A DNA stretch of 64,000 nucleotides from an uncultured Vibrio sp. (GTDB lineage Bacteria > Pseudomonadota > Gammaproteobacteria > Enterobacterales > Vibrionaceae), in assembly GCA_947504195.1 (NCBI GenBank), contig CANNGN010000002.1, positions 186,001-250,000 on the forward strand, given 5' to 3'. A model generated the notes under the pieces. That model made no database searches. It was not told the DNA's origin and saw only the letters and a list, made by a program, of their open reading frames with translations. Made by a program: the position numbers and the translations under genes. Below are positions 7,777 through 16,326 of the stretch, piece after piece. Each line of letters begins with the position of its first letter. The first letter of the stretch is position 1.

Positions 7777-9483
7777 GTGCTTGATATAAAAATAGGTCAG
7801 GCTTCAGTCGCGGGATTGAAGCCTGTTAACCAAGACAGTGTCGGCGCTCGTGTTCCTGATGAACCGACTTTAACGAGTAAAGGTGTCGCAGTGGCAATCA
7901 GTGACGGGATCAGTTCCAGTCAGGTGAGCCAAGTCGCCAGTGAAATCGCCGTTCTGAGTTTTCTTTCTGACTATTATTCTACGTCGGATGCTTGGACAGT
8001 GAAAAGTTCGGGTTTAAAAGTTCTCAAAGCCATTAACTATTGGCTCTACTCACAGACGAAAAATAGCGAACACCGCTTTGATTTTAATAAAGGTTATGTT
8101 TGTACCTTTAGTGCTTTGGTCATTAAATCTCACACCGCCCATTTATTTCACACCGGAGACTCGCGAGTTTACCGACTGACCGGTGACACTCTAGAGCAAC
8201 TGACAGTAGACCATAGGCGCAGAATTAATGACGAGACCAGTTACTTAAGTCGAGCTTTGGGGATAGATCCAGAGATCGAGATCGACTATCGATCATTTGC
8301 CGTGAAAGAAGGAGAAACGTTTTTATTAGCAACAGACGGTTTGTTTAACTTTGTTGCGGAAAAAGAGATTGCTAAACAAGCAAGTCAGCTGACTCTTGAC
8401 ACCAAAGAACGTTGTGACATCCTTATTCAGAAAGCGTTAGATAAAGGAAGTGACGATAATCTATCGATTCAAATTGTTGATGTTATCGCTTTGCCCGAGC
8501 CTCAGTTAACGGAACTAACCTATACGGCGTTAAACCTCTCTCCTGCACCGATTTTGACTCCAGGAGATTCTATCGATGGTTATCAAATTCTCCGAGAGCT
8601 TTCCATAAGTAGCCGTAGTCATGTATTTCTTGCTCAAGATACACAAACTGAGACTTTTGTGGTGTTAAAAACCCCTTCAGCTGAAAGTAGTCAGGACATT
8701 GCGCACCTCGATACTTTTTTGTTGGAAGATTGGATCGCAAAAAAACTGAGTAATCCTCACTTAATGCAATCGCATAAATCAAATCGTGTTCAAAGTAGCT
8801 TATATACTGTAACTGAGTACATTGATGGGTTAACGTTATCGCAGTGGATTAAGGACAACCTTGAGCCTGATATCAATACGGTCAGACAAATCATCACCCA
8901 GATAGCGAAAGGGTTGCAGGCGATGCATCGGCAGGAAATGATCCATCAGGATATCCGCCCGCACAATATCATGATTGACAAATTCGGCGTTGTTAAGATC
9001 ATCGATTTTGGTGCGACGAATGTCGCCGGTATTACCGAAATCTATTCTCACCCACAATCAATAATGGGAACGGCCCAGTATACAGCCCCAGAGTATTTTA
9101 TTGGCCATGCTGGTTCTCACCGATCGGATATCTTTTCTTTAGGAGTGATTGCCTATCAGATGCTCACGGGTAAATTCCCATATGGTGTTATGGTATCAAA
9201 ATCCACCACGGTTAAATCCCAACAGAAACTGCAATATGTGTCTGCATCGTCGATCAATACCCATCTTCCAGACTGGATCGATTTTGCCTTGAAAAAAGCC
9301 ACCAGTGTCGAGCCTCATCGGCGTTATGAAGAGGTCTCTGAATTTGTCTTTGATCTCACGAATCCAAACCCCAAGGCGGATAAAAACAGGTGGAAGCCGA
9401 TCGCAGAGCGCAATCCCATTCTGTTTTGGCAGAGAATATCATTGATTCTGTTTGTCGCGTTGCTACTGGCGTTAGCGTTTTAA
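7777..9483 (+). CDS. PP2C phosphatase - Ser/Thr protein kinase fusion, membrane-anchored
   Basis: This 568-residue fusion carries a PP2C-type phosphatase at residues ~1-240. Its metal-binding motifs are NQDSVG, SDGISSS, HTGDSRVY, ATDGLFNF and DDNLSIQI. A Hanks-type kinase spans ~265-530. The VVLKTP lysine, HQDIRPHN catalytic loop near 390, DFG near 410 and APEY are all present, but the glycine-rich loop is poor (ELSISSRSHVF). One hydrophobic segment closes the C-terminus, placing both domains in the cytoplasm on a membrane anchor. The only possible start is a GTG ten bases after the channel gene with no visible ribosome site, implying translational coupling. Similar fusions lie next to nitrate/nitrite assimilation genes in other proteobacteria. 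Confidence 0.9.
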   Translation: MLDIKIGQASVAGLKPVNQDSVGARVPDEPTLTSKGVAVAISDGISSSQVSQVASEIAVLSFLSDYYSTSDAWTVKSSGLKVLKAINYWLYSQTKNSEHRFDFNKGYVCTFSALVIKSHTAHLFHTGDSRVYRLTGDTLEQLTVDHRRRINDETSYLSRALGIDPEIEIDYRSFAVKEGETFLLATDGLFNFVAEKEIAKQASQLTLDTKERCDILIQKALDKGSDDNLSIQIVDVIALPEPQLTELTYTALNLSPAPILTPGDSIDGYQILRELSISSRSHVFLAQDTQTETFVVLKTPSAESSQDIAHLDTFLLEDWIAKKLSNPHLMQSHKSNRVQSSLYTVTEYIDGLTLSQWIKDNLEPDINTVRQIITQIAKGLQAMHRQEMIHQDIRPHNIMIDKFGVVKIIDFGATNVAGITEIYSHPQSIMGTAQYTAPEYFIGHAGSHRSDIFSLGVIAYQMLTGKFPYGVMVSKSTTVKSQQKLQYVSASSINTHLPDWIDFALKKATSVEPHRRYEEVSEFVFDLTNPNPKADKNRWKPIAERNPILFWQRISLILFVALLLALAF

Positions 9484-9672
9484 TCGGAAAGCTAACTTAG
9501 CTTATCATTTATTAAGTTAATTTCTTAAGTTGGCAGGAAGCGTTTAGCGCACGGACTGTAATTCAAAATCACCTCATTTCGTGACAGTACACACCTCAAT
9601 CAACTTGATTCTGTACAAACACATAATGCCGATATACAATATTAAGTACACAATCAAGTACTCAGGTGTGTT

Positions 9673-9966
9673 ATGAAAATAAGTACAATCTATGCAGAAA
9701 AAGCAGTGTCATCAAGCGAAGCTAGAAAGCATTTTAAAGATTGCTTATCAGGGGAGCCTGTCGTGGTTTTATCGAACAATGAGCCTGCTGGTTATATGAT
9801 GAGCGCCACTTTTTTTGAAGGACTTATGAAAGCTTTAGAAGAGAAGAATGCTGACTCCGTTTCATCATTTAGACCAATGAGCGCTCGCTTAGAAACCATT
9901 GCACACCTGAACGCTCAAGCATTGACAGAGCTAGATGAGAGTAATTTGGGTGAGTTTCAAGAGTGA
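9673..9966 (+). CDS. yafN: YafN-like antitoxin
   Basis: A 97-residue protein closely resembling YafN (Phd/YefM superfamily). It shares the N-terminal pattern AEKAVSSSEARKHF, the core PVVVLSNNEPAGYMMSA.FFE, and an acidic tail (ELDESNLGEFQE). It should bind and neutralise the toxin encoded next and repress its own promoter. An imperfect palindrome (AGTACACAATCAAGTACT) just upstream is a candidate operator. Its gene overlaps the toxin gene by four bases (ATGA-type coupling). No LexA box is visible, unlike the SOS-linked dinB-yafNOP operon of E. coli. Confidence 0.9.
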   Translation: MKISTIYAEKAVSSSEARKHFKDCLSGEPVVVLSNNEPAGYMMSATFFEGLMKALEEKNADSVSSFRPMSARLETIAHLNAQALTELDESNLGEFQE

Positions 9967-10373
9967 GTAAGTCATTAAATATTAGGATTTTTAAACATAA
10001 AATCTTAATTGATTCGCTTACTGAAAGTGAGCTTCAATTTTTGACTAACGACTTTAGACACTATAAGGAGACGGGTCAGAAACCAGATTTTTTTGGTCGA
10101 GATGAAGCTTATAATCATCCCAATACATTACCGATCTTGAAGTCAGAGGAAGTGAAGCACATTCATTTAGCTTCTAGTGATGCTCCGTTTTTAAGTTCCA
10201 TCCAATTTTACCAAACGAGTGATAAGCATTTAGTGTATTGCCAAGGCTGGAATGACCTTAGTTGTTTTCTGTTAATCGCCATCCTTGCACCTGATGCTCA
10301 TGAGCAAGCCCGTAATCGAACTATCATGCATAACTTGGGTTTAATAGCTGAAAAATTTAGGCAGCAATTCTAA
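9963..10373 (+). CDS. yafO: YafO-like ribosome-dependent mRNA interferase toxin
   Basis: This 136-residue protein matches YafO along its length: SELQFLTNDFRHYKETGQKPDFFGRDEAY corresponds to the N-terminal domain. The later blocks VKHIHLASSD, HLVYCQG, LLIAILAPDAHEQAR and MHNLGLIAEKFRQQF are the family's most conserved stretches (quoted in pieces). YafO cleaves mRNA on the ribosome near the start codon. The gene is intact and the antitoxin gene lies immediately upstream, so the pair is likely functional. It sits less than 1 kb from the cassette cluster, a common setting for toxin-antitoxin pairs in Vibrio. Confidence 0.9.
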   Translation: MSKSLNIRIFKHKILIDSLTESELQFLTNDFRHYKETGQKPDFFGRDEAYNHPNTLPILKSEEVKHIHLASSDAPFLSSIQFYQTSDKHLVYCQGWNDLSCFLLIAILAPDAHEQARNRTIMHNLGLIAEKFRQQF

Positions 10374-10460
10374 ATCGTTTGCTCTATTTCTTGCTAGGTA
10401 AACCGATCGCCAGTTAACCGACCTCATTCAATTCGCCGATTTCAACTTACTGAGTAGCTT

Positions 10461-10799
10461 TCAGTCCAATCGGGTAATAAAGGTTTGCTCGTCATCGACA
10501 AAAGCCACATAGTCGCCGTAATAGATAAATACCCGACCACGCCCTTCAACTAAGCAGGCAAGCTGTGGGTGTAAATCTTCCTCGAGATTTTGGCTTTGAA
10601 ACGTGCCGGTATCGGTGATCACGCCGCTGAGTGGAGGCAAATATCCATACGTGCGCTTAGCTTGGTCAATCAGGCTCAATTCACTAGTGGTAGAGAAGCA
10701 AGAGGGGATAGCACCGGCATCTTCTATAAACATAGTTTTCAGTTCTTCATAAGCTGTAATCACCAGCCAGTCGATGTCGTTAACACGATGGATAAACAT
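10461..10799 (-). CDS. Hypothetical protein, 112 residues
   Basis: Small acidic cytoplasmic protein without a signal peptide or membrane segment. The sequence is well balanced (MFIHRVNDIDWLVITAYEE..., RGRVFIYYGDYVAFVDDE), so I regard it as a real gene, but I do not recognise the family. I chose the ATG preceded by GAGAACTCT over the upstream GTG, which adds 13 residues without a ribosome site. Transcribed against the toxin-antitoxin pair and the cassettes. Confidence 0.6.
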   Translation of the reverse strand: MFIHRVNDIDWLVITAYEELKTMFIEDAGAIPSCFSTTSELSLIDQAKRTYGYLPPLSGVITDTGTFQSQNLEEDLHPQLACLVEGRGRVFIYYGDYVAFVDDEQTFITRLD

Positions 10800-11112
10800 A
10801 GAGAGTTCTCGGAAATTTTGGTGCGGGGATTTTATCACTATCTGGAGAGAACGTCGTTTAAATTGGCTCGATTTTCTAGTAGTGAAATACGAAATATGTT
10901 ACATATTATAAAGTTAGGTATTAGTACTCTTGAGATAACGCGCCAAAATTGAAGAATGATTTATGTAGGCTCGTTTTTTCTAGTAATAAATTACTTAAAT
11001 ACTAATATTTATTTAATATAAATCAGATGTTTGTTGGTTTTTTTGCTATACAGCTAGCCTGCGAAAACGAGCCGGCATATTATTAAAGATGTTATGTTTC
11101 ATGGAGGAAAAC

Positions 11113-11499
11113 TTGAAAGCTCTATCAGTAGTTGAGCCGTGGGGAACAATGATCGCCAATGGATTAAAGTCATTGGAAATTAGATCATGGAGTCCAGAAC
11201 TACTACCAATGCTAAATGTTGCTTTGGTTCAAAATAACACACGTCTAACGAAATACGGTGACGAAGATGTTGATGGTCGAGTTGTGGCTATTGTTGATAT
11301 TGTCTCAAGTGAACCATGGGTAAAAGAGGACTGCAAACATTCAGGCTGTGATGAGTCAGAGTTTGAAGAGGGCTGGTTGGCATGGAAGTTAAAAAATATC
11401 AGAAAGCTAGATAACCCAGTGAGTGCAATAGCAAAACGTAAATTCTACGATTTGACAGATTCTGAGGATATTGCCGTCAAACGTGAGTTAGAAACATAA
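11113..11499 (+). CDS. ASCH-domain protein in a gene cassette
   Basis: The 128-residue product begins KALSVVEPWGTMIANGLKSL followed by EIRSW, the typical opening of ASCH-domain proteins (PUA-like fold), thought to bind RNA or modified nucleosides. The start is decided by GGAGG five bases before a TTG codon, giving MKALSVVEPWG, which agrees with the family. Two in-frame ATGs lie upstream but have weaker ribosome sites. The gene ends at the left edge of an attC site and a GTTATG core lies just upstream, so it is a mobile integron cassette. Confidence 0.75.
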   Translation: MKALSVVEPWGTMIANGLKSLEIRSWSPELLPMLNVALVQNNTRLTKYGDEDVDGRVVAIVDIVSSEPWVKEDCKHSGCDESEFEEGWLAWKLKNIRKLDNPVSAIAKRKFYDLTDSEDIAVKRELET

Positions 11500-11618
11500 C
11501 AAATTGTTCAAGAGTGATTCGGCACGCGTGGCATTTTTACTATGCGTTGGTTTTAGTGGTTAAGGTGTTATGCGGAAGCTTGGGTATTGCGTGCCTCACA
11601 CCTTAACAAGGCGTTATG
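11496..11618 (+). repeat. attC recombination site (VCR-like)
   Basis: Starts TAACAAATTGTTCAAG and ends CTTAACAAGGCGTTATG. The L boxes (TTGTTcAAG / CTTAACAA) pair except for one extrahelical base, as in VCR sites, and the interior contains ACGCGTGGCATTTTT, similar to the Vibrio cholerae repeat. The G/TTATG core is the expected strand-exchange point for an integron integrase. Confidence 0.85.
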
Positions 11619-11643
11619 TGATAAAGGAATTGGTTTCGATAAA

Positions 11644-12639
11644 ATGAATGAAAATATTGTAGAAATCATTAAGCCTGGGATTCATATAAATTTAAATTCG
11701 TACTGGGCTATGCATTACTGTTCAATACTTGAAGTGCTATATGAACAAAAGACTATGACTGATGGATTCAATCGCCCCTATATGAAGAACGTTGAACCTA
11801 CCCTCGAAAACTTGGCTTCTAAAGCTGGCTTTGCATTTTTTAATGGTATCAAGCAGTCTTTACAAAATTTTGGTCTTCAAACATTACTCTGTCATTATCT
11901 TACTAGCGATGAAGGCAGACCAATATTTATTGATATTGTTTCAAAATTATCAGACTTACATTCGTATGATTTTATGGCCGAAACGCAAGAATATGGTGTT
12001 CATGTAAGTTGTAAAGACTTTAATAGTGGCTTGCGGTTTATAGAAAGTTATAACCCATGCTTAATAGGTTATGACAACTTAACCCATTCTGATGCTGCTA
12101 ATAAAGTAGCTTATGCAGATCTTTGTATTCTGCTAAAAAATAAAAATGAAGAGCATACGAACTATGGAATATTAGGTGAAGTTGAAGGGAATCATGGTAG
12201 TGAGTTATTGCTTGACTCTTTTTGGAAGAAAAAGAAAGGAGAATATTACTCTTTTGGTGTTGGCGTAAAGCAACGAAATTTTAAAGCTCCTAATATTTTT
12301 ACTGGTAAAATTGAACCTGAACCACCAACTATTACGGGTAAATGGGTTCAAACTTATTATGGCTGGAAATATGTCATTATCATTGAAAGTGATCACTCTA
12401 TTGTTCAAGACTTTCACAATGCAATTGGTACTATTCAAACATTTATGACTCTAGGACCAGAACAAAAGGCAAATTATGATTCGTCTTTACTACCAGTTCT
12501 AAATTTAATCAAACAAAATTGGGGTTGTCATATTTTGGACTTAATAAAGGAGCTTCGTACCTTGTTGGTTTCAAATAAACTTGCTACTTTGGGAGTTAAC
12601 CCACTACCAGCAAAAACCATACCGAGTATTATCACATAA
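11644..12639 (+). CDS. Cassette-borne hypothetical protein, possibly nuclease-like
   Basis: A 331-residue protein with no signal peptide or clear membrane segment; no family recognised. One stretch reads ADLCILLKNK, then YGILGEVEGNHGSELLLDSF, then KKGEYYSFGVGVKQ. An Asp, then an E-x-E and a later Lys in this spacing loosely resemble a PD-(D/E)xK-type nuclease core. This is speculative because the canonical Lys is a Glu. The start is the first ATG outside the attC site; a TTG upstream lies inside attC. The stop codon forms the left end of the next attC, the classic cassette layout. Confidence 0.6.
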   Translation: MNENIVEIIKPGIHINLNSYWAMHYCSILEVLYEQKTMTDGFNRPYMKNVEPTLENLASKAGFAFFNGIKQSLQNFGLQTLLCHYLTSDEGRPIFIDIVSKLSDLHSYDFMAETQEYGVHVSCKDFNSGLRFIESYNPCLIGYDNLTHSDAANKVAYADLCILLKNKNEEHTNYGILGEVEGNHGSELLLDSFWKKKKGEYYSFGVGVKQRNFKAPNIFTGKIEPEPPTITGKWVQTYYGWKYVIIIESDHSIVQDFHNAIGTIQTFMTLGPEQKANYDSSLLPVLNLIKQNWGCHILDLIKELRTLLVSNKLATLGVNPLPAKTIPSIIT

Positions 12640-12733
12640 CAAAGCACTTAAACGGAACTAAAACAGTGGGTTACGTTTCGCTTCGCTACACATTATAACC
12701 CACAATTTTAGTCCGCTTAGTGCGGCGTTAGGC
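12637..12733 (+). repeat. attC recombination site
   Basis: Imperfect palindrome from TAACAAAGCACTTAAACGGA to TCCGCTTAGTGCGGCGTTA. The arms pair with two unpaired bases, followed by an ACTAAAA / TTTTAGT pair and a terminal loop containing CGCTTCGCT. The G/TTAGGC core closes it. This is the textbook form of an integron cassette attC. Confidence 0.9.
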
Positions 12734-12775
12734 GACTTAATTAGTATCACTCTCTTAATAAGGATATTTAGAAAA

Positions 12776-13834
12776 ATGAATTTATATGACTATTTATACG
12801 TTGATTTAGATAAAGCAATTTCTTTATATAGCCAATTAACAGGTGGTGTAGTTGAATTAAGAGAAACTCAACGTGAAAATAGCTCTACGGCTGATAACAA
12901 AAGAAACTATGATTTTAAAGTATTTAAGCATGATGCTGGTGGTGTTGAGCAAGAAAAAGAGCAAGATAAATCAACAATTAAACCTCACCATGCACTTCTA
13001 CAAGAACTCGAGCAAGAGTTGAGCTCTTCTGGGTATTTGTTAAACCTTTCTAAGTTAGGTGAAAACCAAACTCTTAAATCACCAGAAGTGAGAGATATAT
13101 TAAAAAATACACTCTGCGTTAAATGCACAGGACGAGTGGTTTTCGAAGACTATGAAAGAATGAAAAAAATAGGTCAAGATTTTCCTTCTATAGCCGCATT
13201 AATTAACAAGAGTCAATTAAGCACAATTGAGCAATCACCTGAATATCAAAGTATTGTCGAGCAAATTAGTGTTTTACGAAATACTTCAGGTGAGCGAAAT
13301 TTAAAAAACAAAGCAAAACAACAAGCTAAAGAATTACAGAGTCAGTTAGATGAATTTAAAGCTTCTATCACAGATGTAGATACTGTACCTCAATGGGTTC
13401 TTGATGGAATGAAAACATGGATAGATGCTTTCCTACCTAATATAACGAATATAAGGGTGTACCCATTTAGTGAAGAAAATGATGAGCATCTATTTGGCCA
13501 TTTAGAATCATCTAATTTTACAATTGTTGATCCTACGGCTTTTCATTTTACTTATGGTTCATTCCCAACAGAAGAACTTACAATTATAGGTATTGTTACC
13601 TCTGTACCCAGTTCAGAAGAAGAAAATTTTAAACCCTTAAGTGAGTTTGAAAAAGACGAACTTGAGGATTATGAATCTGTTGAGAATGCGTTTAGAGGAA
13701 TGTTCCGTGGATTTGATGGGATGGAAGCTATGGTAAGAACTTGCAGGTATCCACGAATCCTTGTCCATCCTGTTTTAGTTTATCGTCAAACATCGCCTAA
13801 CAAGTCACTAAGAGACTACAACCAGTCGCTATAA
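12776..13834 (+). CDS. Cassette-borne hypothetical protein (DUF6414-like N-terminus)
   Basis: 352 residues, acidic, soluble. It begins LYDYLYVDLDKAISLYSQLTG, which reminds me of DUF6414-type proteins of unknown function; that link is tentative. A helical, Gln/Lys-rich middle (about residues 160-205, around KNKAKQQAKELQSQLDE) may be a coiled coil. The C-terminal half contains several short beta-like stretches. The last ~13 codons are written by an attC-like sequence (CGCCTAACAAGTCAC), so the original cassette end has become the protein's tail. Confidence 0.6.
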   Translation: MNLYDYLYVDLDKAISLYSQLTGGVVELRETQRENSSTADNKRNYDFKVFKHDAGGVEQEKEQDKSTIKPHHALLQELEQELSSSGYLLNLSKLGENQTLKSPEVRDILKNTLCVKCTGRVVFEDYERMKKIGQDFPSIAALINKSQLSTIEQSPEYQSIVEQISVLRNTSGERNLKNKAKQQAKELQSQLDEFKASITDVDTVPQWVLDGMKTWIDAFLPNITNIRVYPFSEENDEHLFGHLESSNFTIVDPTAFHFTYGSFPTEELTIIGIVTSVPSSEEENFKPLSEFEKDELEDYESVENAFRGMFRGFDGMEAMVRTCRYPRILVHPVLVYRQTSPNKSLRDYNQSL

Positions 13835-13847
13835 AATGGAGATGGAA

Positions 13848-14213
13848 ATGGAAAACCTGAATACCGTAGAAATAAAGTCATTCGTTCCCGCTAAAGACTT
13901 TGAAGTCTCTAAACACTTTTATCAGACAATGGGTTTTGAAATGGCATCTGAGTTTGACGGTATCGCATATTTCAAGTCAGGCTCTTGTTCCTTCTTGCTT
14001 CAAGACTTTTACGAACCTGCTCACAGTAACAACTTTATGATGCACCTATTAGTTGAAGATGCTAAAAGTTGGTATACACATATTTTAAATCTCAATCTAG
14101 ACAAAGAGTTTGGTGTAAAGGTCACTGAGCTTATTGAACAGCCGTGGGGAATGCTCGAGTTTTGTTTAACAGATCCGGGTGGTGTGTTGTGGCGCGTAGG
14201 CGAAAATCAGTAG
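13848..14213 (+). CDS. VOC (glyoxalase/bleomycin-resistance) family protein
   Basis: This 121-residue protein is a single VOC module. It opens with TVEIKSFVPAKDFEVSKHFY and MGFEMASEF, continues with DGIAYFKSGSCSFLLQDF, then MHLLVEDAKSWY and a C-terminal GMLEFCLTDPGGVLWRVGE. Family members are dioxygenases, lyases, or binding proteins for drugs, usually dimers using a metal site. The canonical metal ligands are not obviously all present, so function is open. Of three nearby ATG codons I chose the one six bases after GGAG. VOC proteins are frequent cargo in Vibrio cassettes. Confidence 0.8.
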   Translation: MENLNTVEIKSFVPAKDFEVSKHFYQTMGFEMASEFDGIAYFKSGSCSFLLQDFYEPAHSNNFMMHLLVEDAKSWYTHILNLNLDKEFGVKVTELIEQPWGMLEFCLTDPGGVLWRVGENQ

Positions 14214-14312
14214 CCTAATAAGTCGTAAAAGTCGGATTCGTAACAGTTGGCTCGAATTCGCTTCGTTCAGAAACTTTTGTCAACTGCTTTTCACCTCTTA
14301 ATGTGCGTCAAA
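14214..14312 (+). repeat. Degenerate attC-like site
   Basis: Begins CCTAATAAGTCG just at the VOC stop and ends TTAATGTGCGTCAAAC. The centre has an AGTTG/CAACT stem around the ATTCGCTTCGTTCAG loop seen in many attC sites. The outer boxes pair poorly and the terminal core is not a clean GTTRRRY, so it may be inactive. Confidence 0.55.
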
Positions 14313-14326
14313 CTCAAGGAAAATAA

Positions 14327-14740
14327 ATGGGACTAATAATCGGGCCAGTCGTGATCTTTTGGATTGTTTCTTTCTTTTATACTTGGCGTATGGGATACGT
14401 TTTGTTTACAGGTAAGGCATTCTTCCCCTATATATTATCAGTAATCTTCATTGGGTTGCTCGGAGCATTAATATATGTCTTTGGCGGCTTGTCTACGTTT
14501 ATAGGCCGCAGTGAGCTTTGGGCTTTTGAGATTCCTTGGTTCTTTCTTTTGAATAAGTATGCGTTTATTGGGTTTGCTGTCTCTATGCTGAGCTACTTTT
14601 TTGGAGGCAGTATCTTTAGTGGGGACATATCCAAGGCAGTCATTTTTATTCTTGCATTTTCAATATCATTAGGAAGTTTAGTCGGGTGTTTTAGTTCTAG
14701 TGCATTTATGCAAAAGTACGATATATCTGAGACGTACTAA
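14327..14740 (+). CDS. Cassette-type small integral membrane protein
   Basis: 137 residues with four hydrophobic segments (about 2-20, 33-53, 70-92 and 98-124) and short polar loops. No family motif recognised. A good AAGGAAAAT ribosome site precedes the ATG. It directly follows the degenerate attC and no further attC is found after it, so it marks the right end of the cassette cluster. Unknown membrane proteins of this size are common in Vibrio cassettes. Confidence 0.6.
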   Translation: MGLIIGPVVIFWIVSFFYTWRMGYVLFTGKAFFPYILSVIFIGLLGALIYVFGGLSTFIGRSELWAFEIPWFFLLNKYAFIGFAVSMLSYFFGGSIFSGDISKAVIFILAFSISLGSLVGCFSSSAFMQKYDISETY

Positions 14741-14848
14741 TAAATTTAACCAACCCACCTCCGAATAAAAACAAAAAGCGAACCAAATGGCTCGCTTCTA
14801 TGTCTATCGATAACCTCACCACAAACAGTATCGTGGCTATACCAATCT

Positions 14849-14963
14849 CTACTCTTCGTAGTTATCAATACTCGGATATGAACAAATCAAATTACGGTCA
14901 CCGTAGATATTATCGACACGGTTAACGGTTGGCCAGTACTTCGACGCCTTGGTTTGTTTGGTT
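14849..14963 (-). pseudogene. gcvP: Stray 3' fragment of gcvP with its terminator
   Basis: The last ~38 codons of a gcvP gene, in frame, ending NYEE-stop, followed on the minus strand by a terminator (about 14772-14802) like that of the real gcvP. Within the 124-bp match to the intact gene I count six differences. Two are synonymous and the rest mostly conservative (E to D, V to I, C to Y), so the fragment derives from a diverged functional allele rather than a fresh local copy. Similarity stops abruptly after GGTTTGTTTGGTT. Cannot encode a functional enzyme. Confidence 0.88.
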
Positions 14964-15441
14964 CAGCGATCAGATCTCTCGACTAAAAAACCCGCTATTC
15001 GTAAACTTGTTACTTATATTGCCATGTCGATGACGTTTGTAAGGCTTTGTAACCTAATTCGGTTATAAAGATTAACCTCTAAGAAGCAATTTATTTTCAT
15101 TCTGATTACACTCCTGCCCATTATTCTTTTAAATTTTAGTAATAAAATTCAATAATATAGACTAAATCCTAACTAGTAAGTCTAGATATATAAACAAAGC
15201 AAAACCCAATATATTAGTAATTAATATTATAGATATTAGCCACTTAGCCCTATTAAAAGTATGGTTTTAAAGCTTGATTTATCTATGGATTTGATGAACT
15301 AACCTGTCATAATATAGAGTAGAGTTAATTAATTTAATTAAGTGTCCATTAAAAACATTTTAAGTACCTGGACGCCCATAAACACTACGCATTGTTAACA
15401 GATAGTTTATACAATGTTAAATATGTTAAATCGGAGAGGCA
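14964..15441. other. Non-coding region between gcvP fragment and cyoA; cyo promoter region
   Basis: AT-rich, with no gene I can support. Close to cyoA there are several GTTAA words (GTTAACAG, then GTTAAATATGTTAAA) that resemble ArcA-box halves. ArcA represses cyo in E. coli, so this is a plausible but unproven control region. A TTATACAAT stretch is a possible -10. cyoA has a strong CGGAGAGG ribosome site. Confidence 0.4.
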
Positions 15442-16326
15442 ATGAAAATAAGGGTTAGCAAGAAAACAGCGCTGGCACTGGTGGCTTTAGCCATAGTTGG
15501 CTTTTTTCTTATATTGTTCAGTAGTCACATGGTGCTATTTGACCCTAAAGGAAGCACTGGAGAAGCACAAAGCGATCTGATAATCACGTCGGTTTTGCTT
15601 ATGGGTATTATTATTGTTCCAGTGATATTTATGGTGTTTTATTTTCCTTACAAATATCGCCATAGCAATACAGATGCAGAATATAAGCCTGACTGGGAGC
15701 ATTCGACTTCGATTGAAATCGTTGTTTGGACTGTACCATGTCTAATCATTCTTGCATTGGGTTGGGTGACTTACAAAACATCTTATTCTTTAGATCCCCG
15801 ACAAACAATCGAATCTGAAAAGCCGCCATTGACCATTCAAGTTGTTGCGATGAATTGGAAATGGTTGTTTATTTATCCAGAGCAAAATATTGCTACGGTA
15901 AACGAAGTCGCGTTTCCTGTTGACCGACCGGTAGAATTTTTAATTACCTCTGACGCCACCATGAATTCATTCTTCATACCTCAATTAGGTAGTCAGGTTT
16001 ATGCGATGGCAGGTATGGAAAACCGCCTCAATCTGATGGCGTCGGAAATCGGTGTCTACCGAGGTATTTCTGCAAACTACAGTGGTTTTGGGTTCGCAAA
16101 CATGCGCTTCCAAGCTCACGTAAAAGACAATTCTTCATTTAATCAATGGGTTGAGAACATTCAGTCCACAGAGAATATTTTAGACGATACAACGTACGCT
16201 GCGTTGGAGGCGAACTCGAAAGAGCAGATTAAGACGCCTCACCCCGTAACGTACTATCAATCCATTGAACCGCTTAGATTCAAGGACATCATCGAGAAAC
16301 ATTCAGGAGTAATCAATGGCTTATAA
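15442..16326 (+). CDS. cyoA: Cytochrome bo-type quinol oxidase subunit II
   Basis: The 294-residue product matches CyoA: two N-terminal membrane helices and then a periplasmic cupredoxin domain. That domain has [25 protein letters not shown]-like [20 protein letters not shown] and [18 protein letters not shown]. It lacks the Cys/His ligands of a CuA centre, so it belongs to quinol oxidases rather than cytochrome c oxidases. Unlike E. coli CyoA, the lipobox cysteine before the FDPKG region is missing ([14 protein letters not shown]), so it is probably not lipidated. First gene of a tightly packed operon; overlaps cyoB by 11 bases. Confidence 0.93.
   Translation: MKIRVSKKTALALVALAIVGFFLILFSSHMVLFDPKGSTGEAQSDLIITSVLLMGIIIVPVIFMVFYFPYKYRHSNTDAEYKPDWEHSTSIEIVVWTVPCLIILALGWVTYKTSYSLDPRQTIESEKPPLTIQVVAMNWKWLFIYPEQNIATVNEVAFPVDRPVEFLITSDATMNSFFIPQLGSQVYAMAGMENRLNLMASEIGVYRGISANYSGFGFANMRFQAHVKDNSSFNQWVENIQSTENILDDTTYAALEANSKEQIKTPHPVTYYQSIEPLRFKDIIEKHSGVINGL

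Noticed and set aside
9560..9660. LexA box for yafNO
   Set aside because: CTGTACAAACACATAA lacks the closing CAG.
10590..10952. 120-codon frame opposite the 112-residue hypothetical
   Set aside because: No ribosome site; composition typical of an antisense frame.
11587..11643. Upstream TTG start for the 331-residue cassette protein
   Set aside because: It lies within the attC site, which is not expected to be translated.
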